This document shows positions 1 through 8,708 of a stretch of 56,421 nucleotides of DNA, in pieces. The translations under genes and the position numbers were made by a program. Each line of letters opens with the position of its first letter. Positions within the stretch are counted from its first letter, which is position 1. Location: positions 1 to 56,421 of the forward strand of contig JASJDA010000005.1 in NCBI GenBank assembly GCA_030065755.1, given 5' to 3'. Source of the DNA: Prochloraceae cyanobacterium. Its GTDB lineage: Bacteria > Cyanobacteriota > Cyanobacteriia > Cyanobacteriales > JASJDA01. The notes beneath the pieces were generated by a model. The model was not told the DNA's origin and did not search any database. It worked only from the letters and a program-made list of their open reading frames with translations.

Positions 1-1
1 T

Positions 2-79
2 AGAACTACTGCGATATATGCCCATATAGTTAATTTGTGGGACAATAATCCTTTTTCTCGGCTACAAATGAGCATCTGA
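2..79 (+). CDS. Tyrosine recombinase, C-terminal end only (cut by window edge)
   Basis: Reading from base 2 gives RTTAIYAHIVNLWDNNPF followed by seven codons and a TGA stop at 77-79. This closely matches the last residues of the complete tyrosine recombinase at 40437-41396, which ends TTAIYAHIVNLWENNPALR. The Tyr in AIYAH would be the catalytic nucleophile of this family. The rest of the gene lies left of the window, so intactness cannot be judged. A second close paralog on the same molecule suggests duplicated integrase or resolvase genes. The identity is well supported by the paralog match, although only 25 codons are visible. Confidence 0.8.
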   Translation, partial: RTTAIYAHIVNLWDNNPFSRLQMSI

Positions 80-224
80 ATAAAAGCGTTAGGGAACGAT
101 CGTCCCCAACTTGGCATCAAAAACTTTGACGCGCTCGTCAGAATACTTGACTTATTAGTCCAATTTACTACTAAATACCTAGAGATTGTGACCTCCATAA
201 TAAGTTTGAAATTTAAAGGTTTTC

Positions 225-390
225 TGGGGAGTGTGGGTCGGGATAGCGGCGGTTTATAAGTTATCGGCTTCGCTTTCACGTTTTCGCCGCCGCCATCCCT
301 AAACCTCGGCACGATGCCGCGAGGTTTTAAAGGTTATTCCCAACGACAGAGGTTATAGCCTCGCAGCATCGGCGAGGTTTCCCCACACTC
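225..390. repeat. Nested GC-rich inverted repeats in a gene-free stretch
   Basis: Bases 80-609 hold no convincing gene. Inside it, 240-252 (GGGATAGCGGCGG) pairs with 287-299 with one mismatch, leaving a 34-nt loop that contains TATAAGTTATCGG. That motif matches the loop of the hairpin family described elsewhere in this window. An outer arm GAGTGTGGG at 229-237 pairs with CCCACACTC at 382-390. Between them lie further small palindromes around CCTCGG/CCGCGAGG. The GC content is clearly higher than in the flanks. It may be a distant or composite member of the family, or a structured regulatory or replication site. Confidence 0.5.
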
Positions 391-609
391 TTATAAATTC
401 AGCAGATCACAAAACAGGCGAGCGCCAATTTTTCGATTTCTGAAACTCTTACCTGGTAAGCATTTCGAGCTATCCTGCACTTTGTGACAGCAACGTTAGT
501 TTTACCCCTAATAGTTACCAACAAAATCGGAAATATTCGCTGTGCGATCGAGGCTTACTTTAAGTAGTAACTGTTTAATTGTTTTGCAGCATTAACAAAA
601 TCCTAAAAG

Positions 610-896
610 CTAACTATCTTGAACCGTAGGCAGCAACATTCGCTCTTCTATCCCATCCCAAGTTTCCTGTGAGACTCGAACTGCTGCTTCTTTGCAATCT
701 ATCATTAGCTTATTGGCATTGAAATAATTCTCAAGGCAAATAAATTCTTCTTCGGAGAAATCAATCATTTCTCTAGTGAGGTGAAAACCTTCTAGTATCG
801 TTTTAATTATCTTGTTAACAAAATCTATATATTTTTCTGCTGGTTGATTTCTATCTGGAACTTGCTCAATGAGCTTTTCTAATTTATCAAGTAAGT
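610..896 (-). pseudogene. Remnant of a NACHT-type NTPase C-terminus
   Basis: The minus strand is open for about 95 codons and ends in TAG at 612-610. It reads LLDKLEKLIEQVPDRNQPAE, then a helical stretch with ENYFNANKLMIDCKEAAVRV and finally GIEERMLLPTVQDS. This pattern (an N-A-N-K-L-M-x-D-C helix followed by a short acidic helix ending in LLP) resembles the C-terminal helical domain of cyanobacterial NACHT conflict proteins. There is an in-frame TAA directly upstream and no start codon or NTPase domain, so I read it as the leftover 3' end of a deleted gene. The family assignment is from memory of such C-termini and is moderate. Confidence 0.5.
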
Positions 897-986
897 CTTA
901 GCCTCACAGGCCTGCGAATCGGTTGATATATGTAAAGGGAAATGCCTGGTTCTTCTGACGTCAAAGGATAATGAAGATAGGGACTG

Positions 987-3900
987 ATGCAGGGGTATCG
1001 TCTCATGAATTCTGAACGCCGAGAAGCTTATCGTAATTTGATTGATGCGCTGCTGAACTGTAACGAAGGAGAAGAGAGGGAACTTTTACAAGCGCACCAA
1101 GAGCTGCTTGACTCCGACTTGATTCAGGAGATGGAACAGGTAGTACAGAAGTTGAAGGAGAAGGGAGACTCCAAAAGGGCTGATTTTTTGCAGAATTTGG
1201 CAGATTCACTGGTAAGCACATCTGTTTATCAGGAGATTATCGAGAAACTGTTAAATTGTGCCAGTGAAGATGAAGCATTGCAGATATTGGATGCTAATCG
1301 GGATTGGGTTGATGCGGGATTAACCCAGACAATGCTGGAAGTGGGGAAAGATTTGATAAACCAGGGCGATTTGGATAAGTGTAATTTTTTAATGAATATT
1401 GTAGAGCAGTTGATGGGGGTGGGTGGCGATACATCTGATGCCCAACTCAACTTTCTCTTACAGGTACTGCAAGCAACCGCAGAAAGTAAGAGCAATCCAA
1501 AAATTGTTTATTCCTTGCTGCAAAAAAATTTGGATAAGCTTGATGAAACTTTTATAGAAATATTCTGCAGGTGGGCGATCACCACTTTACTCGCCCTAGA
1601 ATCAGAAAAAGTCTACAACGTAGCAAGAGTTATTTTTGAGTTCAGCAGACTGATAGAGCAGTTTCCTTTCGGTAACAGAAGCATTAATCTAGAGATTGCC
1701 ATTAAGGGTTATCGAGTAGTTGCTGCATTCGTCACTTTAGATGCCTTTCCCTACGAGTGGGCAACAACGCAATATAACCTAGGTACTACATACGAGAACA
1801 GGAGCGAAGGGGATAAGGCAGAAAATATAGAAACCGCAATCACTTGCCTTCGAGAGTCCTTAAAAGTCTTTACCCCCGATGCTTTTCCCTATGAATGGGC
1901 AAGAGCCAAAAATAACCTGGGGAATGCTTACAGTGACAGGATCAGAGGGGAGAAGGCAGAGAATATAGAAACCGCGATTTCTTGTTTTCGAGAGTCCTTA
2001 AGAATTTATACTCCCAACCTTTTTCCCTATAACTGGGCAGGGACGCAAACTAACCTGGGGAATGCTTACAGAGAAAGAATCAAAGGCGAAAAAGCAGAAA
2101 ATATAGAAACCGCAATCGCCTGTTTTCGAGAGTCCTTAAGAATTTATACTCTCAACCTTTTTCCCTATAACTGGGCAGGGACGCAAACTAACCTGGGGAA
2201 TGCTTACAGAGAAAGAATCAAAGGCGAAAAAGCAGAAAATATAGAAACCGCAATCGCCTGTTTTCGAGAGTCCTTAAAAGTTTATACCTCCGACAGTTTT
2301 CCTGCACAATGGGCAATGAATCAATATGGTCTGGGGGATGCTTACGGCGAAAGAATCAAAGGCGAAAAAGCAGAAAATATAGAAACCGCAATCGCCTGTT
2401 TTCGAGAGTCCTTAAAAGTTTATACTCTAGAAGCTTTTCCCGAAGAATGGGCCAGGTCTCAATATAACCTGGGGAATGCTTACGGCGAAAGAATCAAAGG
2501 GGAGAAAGCAGAGAATATAGAAACCGCAATCGCCTGTTTTCGAGAGTCCTTAAAAGTTTATACTCTAGAAACTTTTCCCAGAGATTGGGCAAGTACGCAA
2601 AATAACTTGGGGAATGCTTACAGCCACAGAATCAAAGGAGAGACGGCGGATAATTTGGAAGCGGCGATCGACTGTTTTCGAGAGTCGTTAAAAGTTTGTA
2701 CCCTCGACACTTTTCCCTATGAGTGGGCAAGTACGCAAAATAACTTGGGAAATGCTTACGGCCACAGAATCAAAGGAGAGACGGCGGATAATTTGGAAGC
2801 GGCGATCGACTGTTTTCGAAAATCGTTGAAAGTTTATACTCTAGAAACTTTTCCCAGAGAATGGGCAAATACGCAAAATAACTTGGGGAATGCTTACAAG
2901 GACAGAATCAAAGGAGAGAAGGCGGATAATTTAGAAGCCGCGATTTCCTGTTATCAAAAGTCCTTGAAAGTTTATACTCTAGAAACTTTTCCCTATGAGT
3001 GGGCAAGGACACAAAATAACCTGGGGAGTGCTTACAGCGACAGAATCAAAGGAGAAAAGGCAGATAATTTAGAAGCCGCGATTTCCTGTTATCAAAAGTC
3101 CTTGAAAGTTTATACTCTAGAAACTTTTCCCTACGAGTGGGCAAATACGCAAAATAATCTGGGGATTGCTTACAGGGACAGAATCAAAGGAGAGACGGCT
3201 GATAATTTAGAAGCGGCGATTTCCTGTTATCAAAAGTCCTTGAAAGTTCTTACCCCCGAAGCTTTTCCCAGAGATTGGGCAAGGACACAAAATAACCTGG
3301 GGATTGCTTACTGGGACAGAATCAAAGGAGAGAAGGCTGATAATTTAGAAGTGGCGATTTCCTGTTGTCAAAAGTCCTTGAAAGTTCTTACCCCCGAAGC
3401 TTTTCCCAGAGATTGGGCAGTGACGCAAAACGATCTGGGGATTGCTTACAGCGACAGAATCAAAGGAGAGAAGGCTGATAATTTAGAAGCGGCGATTTCC
3501 TGTTATCAAAAGTCCTTGAAAGTTTATACTCTAGAAACTTTTCCCTACGAGTGGGCAAATACGCAAAATAATTTGGGGAGTGCTTACAGTAGAAGAATCA
3601 AAGGAGAGACGGCTGATAATTTAGAAGCGGCGATTTCCTGTTATCAAAAGTCCTTGAAAGTTTATACCCCCGAAGCTTTTCCCAGAGAATGGGCAATGAC
3701 GCAAAACAACTTGGGGATTGCTTACAGCGACAGAATCAAAGGAAAGAAGGCTGATAATTTAGAGGCGACGATTTCCTGTTATCAAAAGTCGTTGACAGTT
3801 TATACCCCCGAAGCTTTTCCCAGAGATTGGGCAATGATGCAAAATAACTTGGGGAATGCTTACAGCGAAAGGATCAAAGGAGAGACGGCTGATAATTTAG

Positions 3901-5858
3901 AAGCGGCGATTTCCTGTTATCAAAAGTCCTTGAAAGTTTATACTCTAGAAACTTTTCCCTACGACTGGGCAAATACGCAAAATAATTTGGGGAGAGCTTA
4001 CAGTAAAAGAATCAAAGGAGAGACGGCTGATAATTTAGAAGCGGCGATTTCCTGTTATCAAAAGTCCTTGAAAGTTTATACCCCCGAAGCTTTTCCCAGA
4101 GAATGTCTACGAACTGGAGGTAATTTAGGCGATCTCGCGTTTCAACAAGAAAATTGGCAAGTTGCGATCGATGCTTACAAAAACGCCATTGAAGCGGTGG
4201 AAATTAGCCATAGTTGGGCTATGACACCCCAAAGTAAACAGGATGTCATGGAAGCAGCCATTAATGTTTACTACAGAATAGTCCAAGCATGTCTCAACAC
4301 AAAACACACTCCTCGCGCTTTAGAATATGTGGAACGCAGTAAAACCCGCAACCTCGTTCAACTAATAACTACCCGCGATCTTAAACCTAGAGGCGATTTT
4401 TCTCCAGACATTCTTACAGAATTGGATCGCTTGCGTAATACAATTCGCACTGAACAAATATATTTAGCGAACCAAGAGAGAAAATACAATTACAATGCTT
4501 TATCAGAATTGGATCGGTCTTCTCCACCTTCTCCCCTCGATCGCACGCGCCTCAAGCAATTACAACAAGAATTAGATCAATTGATTGAGCGTGATATCTC
4601 GCCTATAGATCCTACCTTTAGTCTGACCCAAAAAGTCCAACCCCTCCCCTTGAGCGACATCAAATCCCTCATGGACGAATGCACCGCTATTGTCGAGTGG
4701 TATATCACTAGGGAGAAGATTTTGGCTTTCCTCGTTACTCCCCACCGTCGAGACCCTAAAGTTTGGCAATCCTCTACTGAAAATTTGATAATTTTATTCA
4801 ATTGGGTGAAGGAATATCTCCGAACTTACGACACCAACCGACAGCAGTGGAGAACCGAGCTAGAAACTCGCTTGCCAAAATTAGCTGAGATTCTGCATCT
4901 AGACGAAATTATTTCCTCTGTACCTGTAGAGTGCGATCGCTTAATTCTCATCCCCCATCGCTTTCTACATTTACTACCCCTTCACGCGCTCCCTGGAGGA
5001 AGTCAAAAGTCAAAAGTCAAAAGTCAAAATTTCAATACTTCAGAGTATCTCCTCGATCTATTCCCTAGAGGCGTACAATATGCCCCAAGCTGTCAACTAC
5101 TAAAACTTACTCAAAGTCAACAACGCCGCGACTTCCGAAACCTGTTTGCTATCCAAAATCCCACCGATGATCTGGTTTACACGGACTTGGAGGTTGAAGC
5201 GATCTGCTCGTACTTCCAGGATTCTAAACCGGAGGTTTTGGCGAGTCAAGATGCCAGCAAAGCTGCCCTCAAAGTTAATGAGAACTTCAAAACCGCACAC
5301 TGCGTTCACTTCTCTTGCCACGGCTATTTCGATCCCGCCTCTCCTCTAGAATCTGCTCTGCGCTTAGCTGAATCGAAAAAAACAGAAAGTAATGAAGAAA
5401 AAAGTCTAAACGATGACGACCTCACCTTGGCCGAAATCTTTGAACTCTCTCTCCCGCAATGTCGTCTCGTTACACTTTCCGCTTGCGAAACTGGCATTCC
5501 AGATGTTAGCAGCATCAGCGATGAATATATGGGTTTACCCAGTGCCTTCCTAGTTGCAGGTAGTCCGGCGGTGGTTGCTAGCTTGTGGAAGGTAAACGAC
5601 CTATCTACAGCGTTGTTGATGATTAAATTCTATGAAAATCTGCGTCATCAAATGTCCCTGGCAGTTGCTCTTAACCAATCTCAAATCTGGCTGCGGGATG
5701 CCACCAAGGTCGAATTACAGCAGTGGATTGAAAAGTTGTCTTTGAATTTTGTTCAAAAATATGTCGAAATTCAGCCTCAGTTTTATAAATTCAATCCTAG
5801 CGATAAACCCTTTAAGGAACCATTTCATTGGGCTGCGTTCTGTGCTATTGGTCAATAG
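987..5858 (+). CDS. Giant TPR-CHAT protease-like protein
   Basis: A 1,623-residue protein. The N-terminus carries two related helical units of about 70 residues (LLNCNEGEE... and LLNCASEDE...). Then come about 18 tandem 46-residue TPR-like units, each with the signature FPxxWAxTQNNLGxAYxxRIKGE. A caspase-like CHAT domain ends the protein, with His in HFSCHGYF (about residue 1445) and Cys in LSACETG (about residue 1500), the expected catalytic dyad of CHAT/separase-type peptidases. The TPR array presumably senses or holds a partner. The start may instead be ATG 1005 (MNSERREA), which follows AGGGG. A heptamer repeat AGTCAAA interrupts the linker near 5010-5035. It leads a tightly packed three-gene operon. 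Substrate unknown. Confidence 0.9.
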   Translation: MQGYRLMNSERREAYRNLIDALLNCNEGEERELLQAHQELLDSDLIQEMEQVVQKLKEKGDSKRADFLQNLADSLVSTSVYQEIIEKLLNCASEDEALQILDANRDWVDAGLTQTMLEVGKDLINQGDLDKCNFLMNIVEQLMGVGGDTSDAQLNFLLQVLQATAESKSNPKIVYSLLQKNLDKLDETFIEIFCRWAITTLLALESEKVYNVARVIFEFSRLIEQFPFGNRSINLEIAIKGYRVVAAFVTLDAFPYEWATTQYNLGTTYENRSEGDKAENIETAITCLRESLKVFTPDAFPYEWARAKNNLGNAYSDRIRGEKAENIETAISCFRESLRIYTPNLFPYNWAGTQTNLGNAYRERIKGEKAENIETAIACFRESLRIYTLNLFPYNWAGTQTNLGNAYRERIKGEKAENIETAIACFRESLKVYTSDSFPAQWAMNQYGLGDAYGERIKGEKAENIETAIACFRESLKVYTLEAFPEEWARSQYNLGNAYGERIKGEKAENIETAIACFRESLKVYTLETFPRDWASTQNNLGNAYSHRIKGETADNLEAAIDCFRESLKVCTLDTFPYEWASTQNNLGNAYGHRIKGETADNLEAAIDCFRKSLKVYTLETFPREWANTQNNLGNAYKDRIKGEKADNLEAAISCYQKSLKVYTLETFPYEWARTQNNLGSAYSDRIKGEKADNLEAAISCYQKSLKVYTLETFPYEWANTQNNLGIAYRDRIKGETADNLEAAISCYQKSLKVLTPEAFPRDWARTQNNLGIAYWDRIKGEKADNLEVAISCCQKSLKVLTPEAFPRDWAVTQNDLGIAYSDRIKGEKADNLEAAISCYQKSLKVYTLETFPYEWANTQNNLGSAYSRRIKGETADNLEAAISCYQKSLKVYTPEAFPREWAMTQNNLGIAYSDRIKGKKADNLEATISCYQKSLTVYTPEAFPRDWAMMQNNLGNAYSERIKGETADNLEAAISCYQKSLKVYTLETFPYDWANTQNNLGRAYSKRIKGETADNLEAAISCYQKSLKVYTPEAFPRECLRTGGNLGDLAFQQENWQVAIDAYKNAIEAVEISHSWAMTPQSKQDVMEAAINVYYRIVQACLNTKHTPRALEYVERSKTRNLVQLITTRDLKPRGDFSPDILTELDRLRNTIRTEQIYLANQERKYNYNALSELDRSSPPSPLDRTRLKQLQQELDQLIERDISPIDPTFSLTQKVQPLPLSDIKSLMDECTAIVEWYITREKILAFLVTPHRRDPKVWQSSTENLIILFNWVKEYLRTYDTNRQQWRTELETRLPKLAEILHLDEIISSVPVECDRLILIPHRFLHLLPLHALPGGSQKSKVKSQNFNTSEYLLDLFPRGVQYAPSCQLLKLTQSQQRRDFRNLFAIQNPTDDLVYTDLEVEAICSYFQDSKPEVLASQDASKAALKVNENFKTAHCVHFSCHGYFDPASPLESALRLAESKKTESNEEKSLNDDDLTLAEIFELSLPQCRLVTLSACETGIPDVSSISDEYMGLPSAFLVAGSPAVVASLWKVNDLSTALLMIKFYENLRHQMSLAVALNQSQIWLRDATKVELQQWIEKLSLNFVQKYVEIQPQFYKFNPSDKPFKEPFHWAAFCAIGQ

Positions 5859-5869
5859 GAGTACTGAAT

Positions 5870-6217
5870 ATGGAAGCTGAAAATAAATTGTTACTTGCTT
5901 TTCAACAACTGCTGAACATCCAACCTGAGTTGATTAAAGACTCAGAACGAACGGAACTAGAAGCATTAATTATCTCATTGCCAAATGATACCAAACAGCT
6001 AGCAGATGCGATCGCCCGTTGGTGTAATTCTCACTCTCAAATCAATCATGCCCTGATGGAGATAATGGCTAGCGAAGGCAGTAGGGGAATTGCAGGTACT
6101 TTCTCTACTCCCGAAATCCAACTTGAAGATGAAAAAAACCTGCGGTCAACCCTAATTAACGCCCTCCGCCAAAGTTCTCCCCCAGAAAAACCCAAACCCC
6201 CAACTCCCAAAAGCTGA
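5870..6217 (+). CDS. Small helical protein of the CHAT operon
   Basis: A 115-residue protein starting MEAENKLLLAFQQLLNIQ, with GGAG nine bases before the ATG. The reading frame is open back to 5828, but the SD placement favours ATG 5870. It lies 11 bases after the CHAT gene stop and its own stop overlaps the start of the next gene (TGATG), so the three genes are probably translated together. It is predicted mainly helical, with a proline-rich tail (PPEKPKPPTPKS). I do not recognise a named family. By position and size it could be an adaptor, an effector-associated domain or the CHAT substrate. That is inference only. Confidence 0.75.
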   Translation: MEAENKLLLAFQQLLNIQPELIKDSERTELEALIISLPNDTKQLADAIARWCNSHSQINHALMEIMASEGSRGIAGTFSTPEIQLEDEKNLRSTLINALRQSSPPEKPKPPTPKS

Positions 6218-7659
6218 TGAGTGAGACCGCTTTTCAAATCAAAAATCCTAGTGTCACCCTGTACGCTTTCCATCTATGCCAAGACTTAACCCAAGAACCA
6301 GAACAGTTGCGGCCAGATGCCGAGCGATTGTGGCAAAACTGCGCCGCTCTGAGTGAACTTTTAGCTATTCCAGAGCTAAAATCTTTCCCCGAAAAATTAC
6401 AATCTCAGCCAACCAAAATACCTATAACAAGCCGTTACATAAAACTATTGCCTGATAATGGTCGCTTAAAATACACGCCACTACTGCAAATAGAAGGCTA
6501 TCCCTTAACAATTGAGGTCTATCCCTTACAGATTCATGACACCTACGCTCTTGACCTAACACTGTACTACCAGAATCTTACTGTCTCAGCTAGTCAATTT
6601 AGTCACCTCAATCCCCAAGGTTGTCTGCTAGCCAGCAAGATTCAAGCTTCTTTGGGACAAACATTAGTTCTCTATGCCGAACCAGTGGGTAGTCCCCAAG
6701 AGGATAGAAAGTTAGCAGATGCTTGTGTAGATGCCTTTTTGTCAAAAACCGACCAACAACAACCTTTTTTTAGCGCCTCTGGGCAGTTATTTGGTAGCCC
6801 GATTTTTGAATACGACAATGGTCAAGAAAAACCTAGAGAGCAATGTCATATTCTGGTGTGGTTAAACCGTCACCCAGAAACCCTAAAACTGGCGACATTG
6901 ACTTACTTTTCGTTCCTGAATCTGCTGTGCTGTCGCAGTAAAATCCTCTTTGCTTATCACGAAGCACGTTGGTGCTATCGGCAAACTAGAGAATTTTATG
7001 CGGAACTCGAAGATGAAGTTGAACTATTCAAGAAATTGCTAAACCAACCAGAAGAAAGGCTAGAGCAACTCAAGCAAAAACTGACCCAGATACCTCCCAA
7101 GAGCTTTAAGTATGCTGGTTATCTGCGAGACATAGAAGACCACAAAACCGCGATCGCCACTAACACCAAAAACTACGAATACTGGCTTCAAAAAATCCGC
7201 TCATCTAGTCTCGAAATCGATGATTTAGAGTTTTTAGAAAACTTCCTCACTCAAAGCTGCCAGCGATTCCAAGCTCAGATTCAAGTAAACTTAAACTACC
7301 TTACTCCTGGTCAGCAACTATTTGAGCAGATGTTGGTTACTATACGAGGCCTTGTCGAAATTGAACAAGCACACAGCGATCGAAAAAGACTTGAAAATGA
7401 AAAAGAGATAGAAAAAAAACAAGCCGATCGCGATCGCCGTCTAGAAAGAACAGTTCAAGTAGTTGGTACTGGTCTAGCTGTGGGGGCAATTGCTGCTTCT
7501 AGCTCTCCTAATTCTCTTCGAGAGTCACCTCTTCTCCCTCCCTTTGCCACTTCAACTCTTCATCCTTTTTTCTTCTCTTTTCTAGTAAGCTTTAGTGCTG
7601 CCATAATAGCTGGTCTAATAGCTGGATTAGTAGGTGGCTTATTGAGTCAAAATAAATAG
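6217..7659 (+). CDS. Membrane-anchored protein of the CHAT operon, candidate effector
   Basis: A 480-residue protein beginning MSETAFQIKNPSVTLYAFHL, with its ATG overlapping the previous stop. The first 300 residues look globular. Residues about 255-400 are rich in Glu, Lys and Gln and likely form long helices, ending in a charged stretch (ENEKEIEKKQADRDRRLER). Two hydrophobic segments follow: VVGTGLAVGAIAASS and a long one containing FFFSFLVSFSAAIIAGLIAG, with a GLVGG glycine-rich turn. The layout resembles a soluble sensor on a C-terminal two-helix membrane module. With an adjacent CHAT protease, a proteolytically released pore is possible. No named family is recognised. Confidence 0.75.
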   Translation: MSETAFQIKNPSVTLYAFHLCQDLTQEPEQLRPDAERLWQNCAALSELLAIPELKSFPEKLQSQPTKIPITSRYIKLLPDNGRLKYTPLLQIEGYPLTIEVYPLQIHDTYALDLTLYYQNLTVSASQFSHLNPQGCLLASKIQASLGQTLVLYAEPVGSPQEDRKLADACVDAFLSKTDQQQPFFSASGQLFGSPIFEYDNGQEKPREQCHILVWLNRHPETLKLATLTYFSFLNLLCCRSKILFAYHEARWCYRQTREFYAELEDEVELFKKLLNQPEERLEQLKQKLTQIPPKSFKYAGYLRDIEDHKTAIATNTKNYEYWLQKIRSSSLEIDDLEFLENFLTQSCQRFQAQIQVNLNYLTPGQQLFEQMLVTIRGLVEIEQAHSDRKRLENEKEIEKKQADRDRRLERTVQVVGTGLAVGAIAASSSPNSLRESPLLPPFATSTLHPFFFSFLVSFSAAIIAGLIAGLVGGLLSQNK

Positions 7660-7805
7660 CTTTTATTGCTGGCGAGCGCTATAAAACCATTTTTTCTCTT
7701 AAAATTGAACTTCACACGATGCGCTACTTTAACAGCAAAATCGGAACCAAACTTATTTTTCTTTGGTTCTTTGCAATCATTATTCAATTTTTAACTAGCT
7801 CTTGG

Positions 7806-8651
7806 TCAGCAACAGTTAGGGTTACTAGTTAAATCTGCTAGATCCTCTTGCCAAATTGCTTGTTTTAGGGTCGGATTTAAGGAATACAAAAGTGTTTCAA
7901 AATGGTGCAAAAATGCACTAAAAATACTATTGAGGGAGCGATCTATTAAACTGCAAATTCCCTTCCCTATCTTTTTTTCGGGAGTGTCTAATTGATTTTG
8001 CATCCAAAAATCAACCATCTTAGAATACATCTGAGTTGTACTACAGCATTGCTCCCTAGCCTCGCTCCAGACCTTATCAAAATCAACTGCAGGTACTTTG
8101 ACATTCTTCATTACTCGATCGTTTTCTGTGGGAGCAAATAACAACTGTCGAATAGCATTAGCTGTTATTTGATGGGCAGGAATACTTTCTATTACTTGGT
8201 TCCAATTTTCGATTAATTCTTCCATGCCAAAGTTTCTCATTACCTCTGCTTGAGCCGTGCAGGTTGGCAAAGTATCAAATCCAGCACTGAGCAAAGCAAA
8301 GACTACCCTAGCAGCATTAATTTCCCTATTAACCTGCCAGGACGATTTTCCAAAAACCTCTTCACTAAAACTGTTGAATGTTTTGTAATCGAGTCTTTTG
8401 TACAACCTATAGAATTTAATTTTCGAGCCGATTAATCCGCGACGAACAAAAGCAAATGTATCGCTTTGAAACTGATAAATCATATGACCGAAACTCTCTT
8501 CTAAGTCTCCAGAGTTACGATCTTCTAAGTCGAGTCCAAAGTCGATTAAATCTCTGAGATGGTTGGGTAAGTTTGACGCAGTTTCCTCGTCAATTCCATA
8601 GAGGAAATCAGATGGGTTTTTGAGATATACTTTCTTAGTTTTCTTAGTCAT
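7806..8651 (-). CDS. DUF3102-like plasmid/phage protein
   Basis: A 281-residue protein. Its middle contains YRLYKRLDYKTFNSFSEEVF, then a predicted HTH-like segment (SWQVNREINAARVVFALLSA) and LPTCTAQAEVMRN. The order, a short-range substrate motif, an arginine-rich helix and an LPT-S/T-xxQA motif, resembles DUF3102-type proteins on phages and plasmids, thought to bind DNA. It is the last gene of a leftward series 12448-7806 and lies 57 bases after the next gene's stop. The rest of the protein, including a Cys pair near the C-terminus, is not diagnostic. The family call is tentative. Confidence 0.7.
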   Translation of the reverse strand: MTKKTKKVYLKNPSDFLYGIDEETASNLPNHLRDLIDFGLDLEDRNSGDLEESFGHMIYQFQSDTFAFVRRGLIGSKIKFYRLYKRLDYKTFNSFSEEVFGKSSWQVNREINAARVVFALLSAGFDTLPTCTAQAEVMRNFGMEELIENWNQVIESIPAHQITANAIRQLLFAPTENDRVMKNVKVPAVDFDKVWSEAREQCCSTTQMYSKMVDFWMQNQLDTPEKKIGKGICSLIDRSLNSIFSAFLHHFETLLYSLNPTLKQAIWQEDLADLTSNPNCC

Positions 8652-8708
8652 GATTTTTGTCCTATGTTTATATGGATTCGCGATCCTAAAAGGGATCGCT
8701 GCGAGAGT

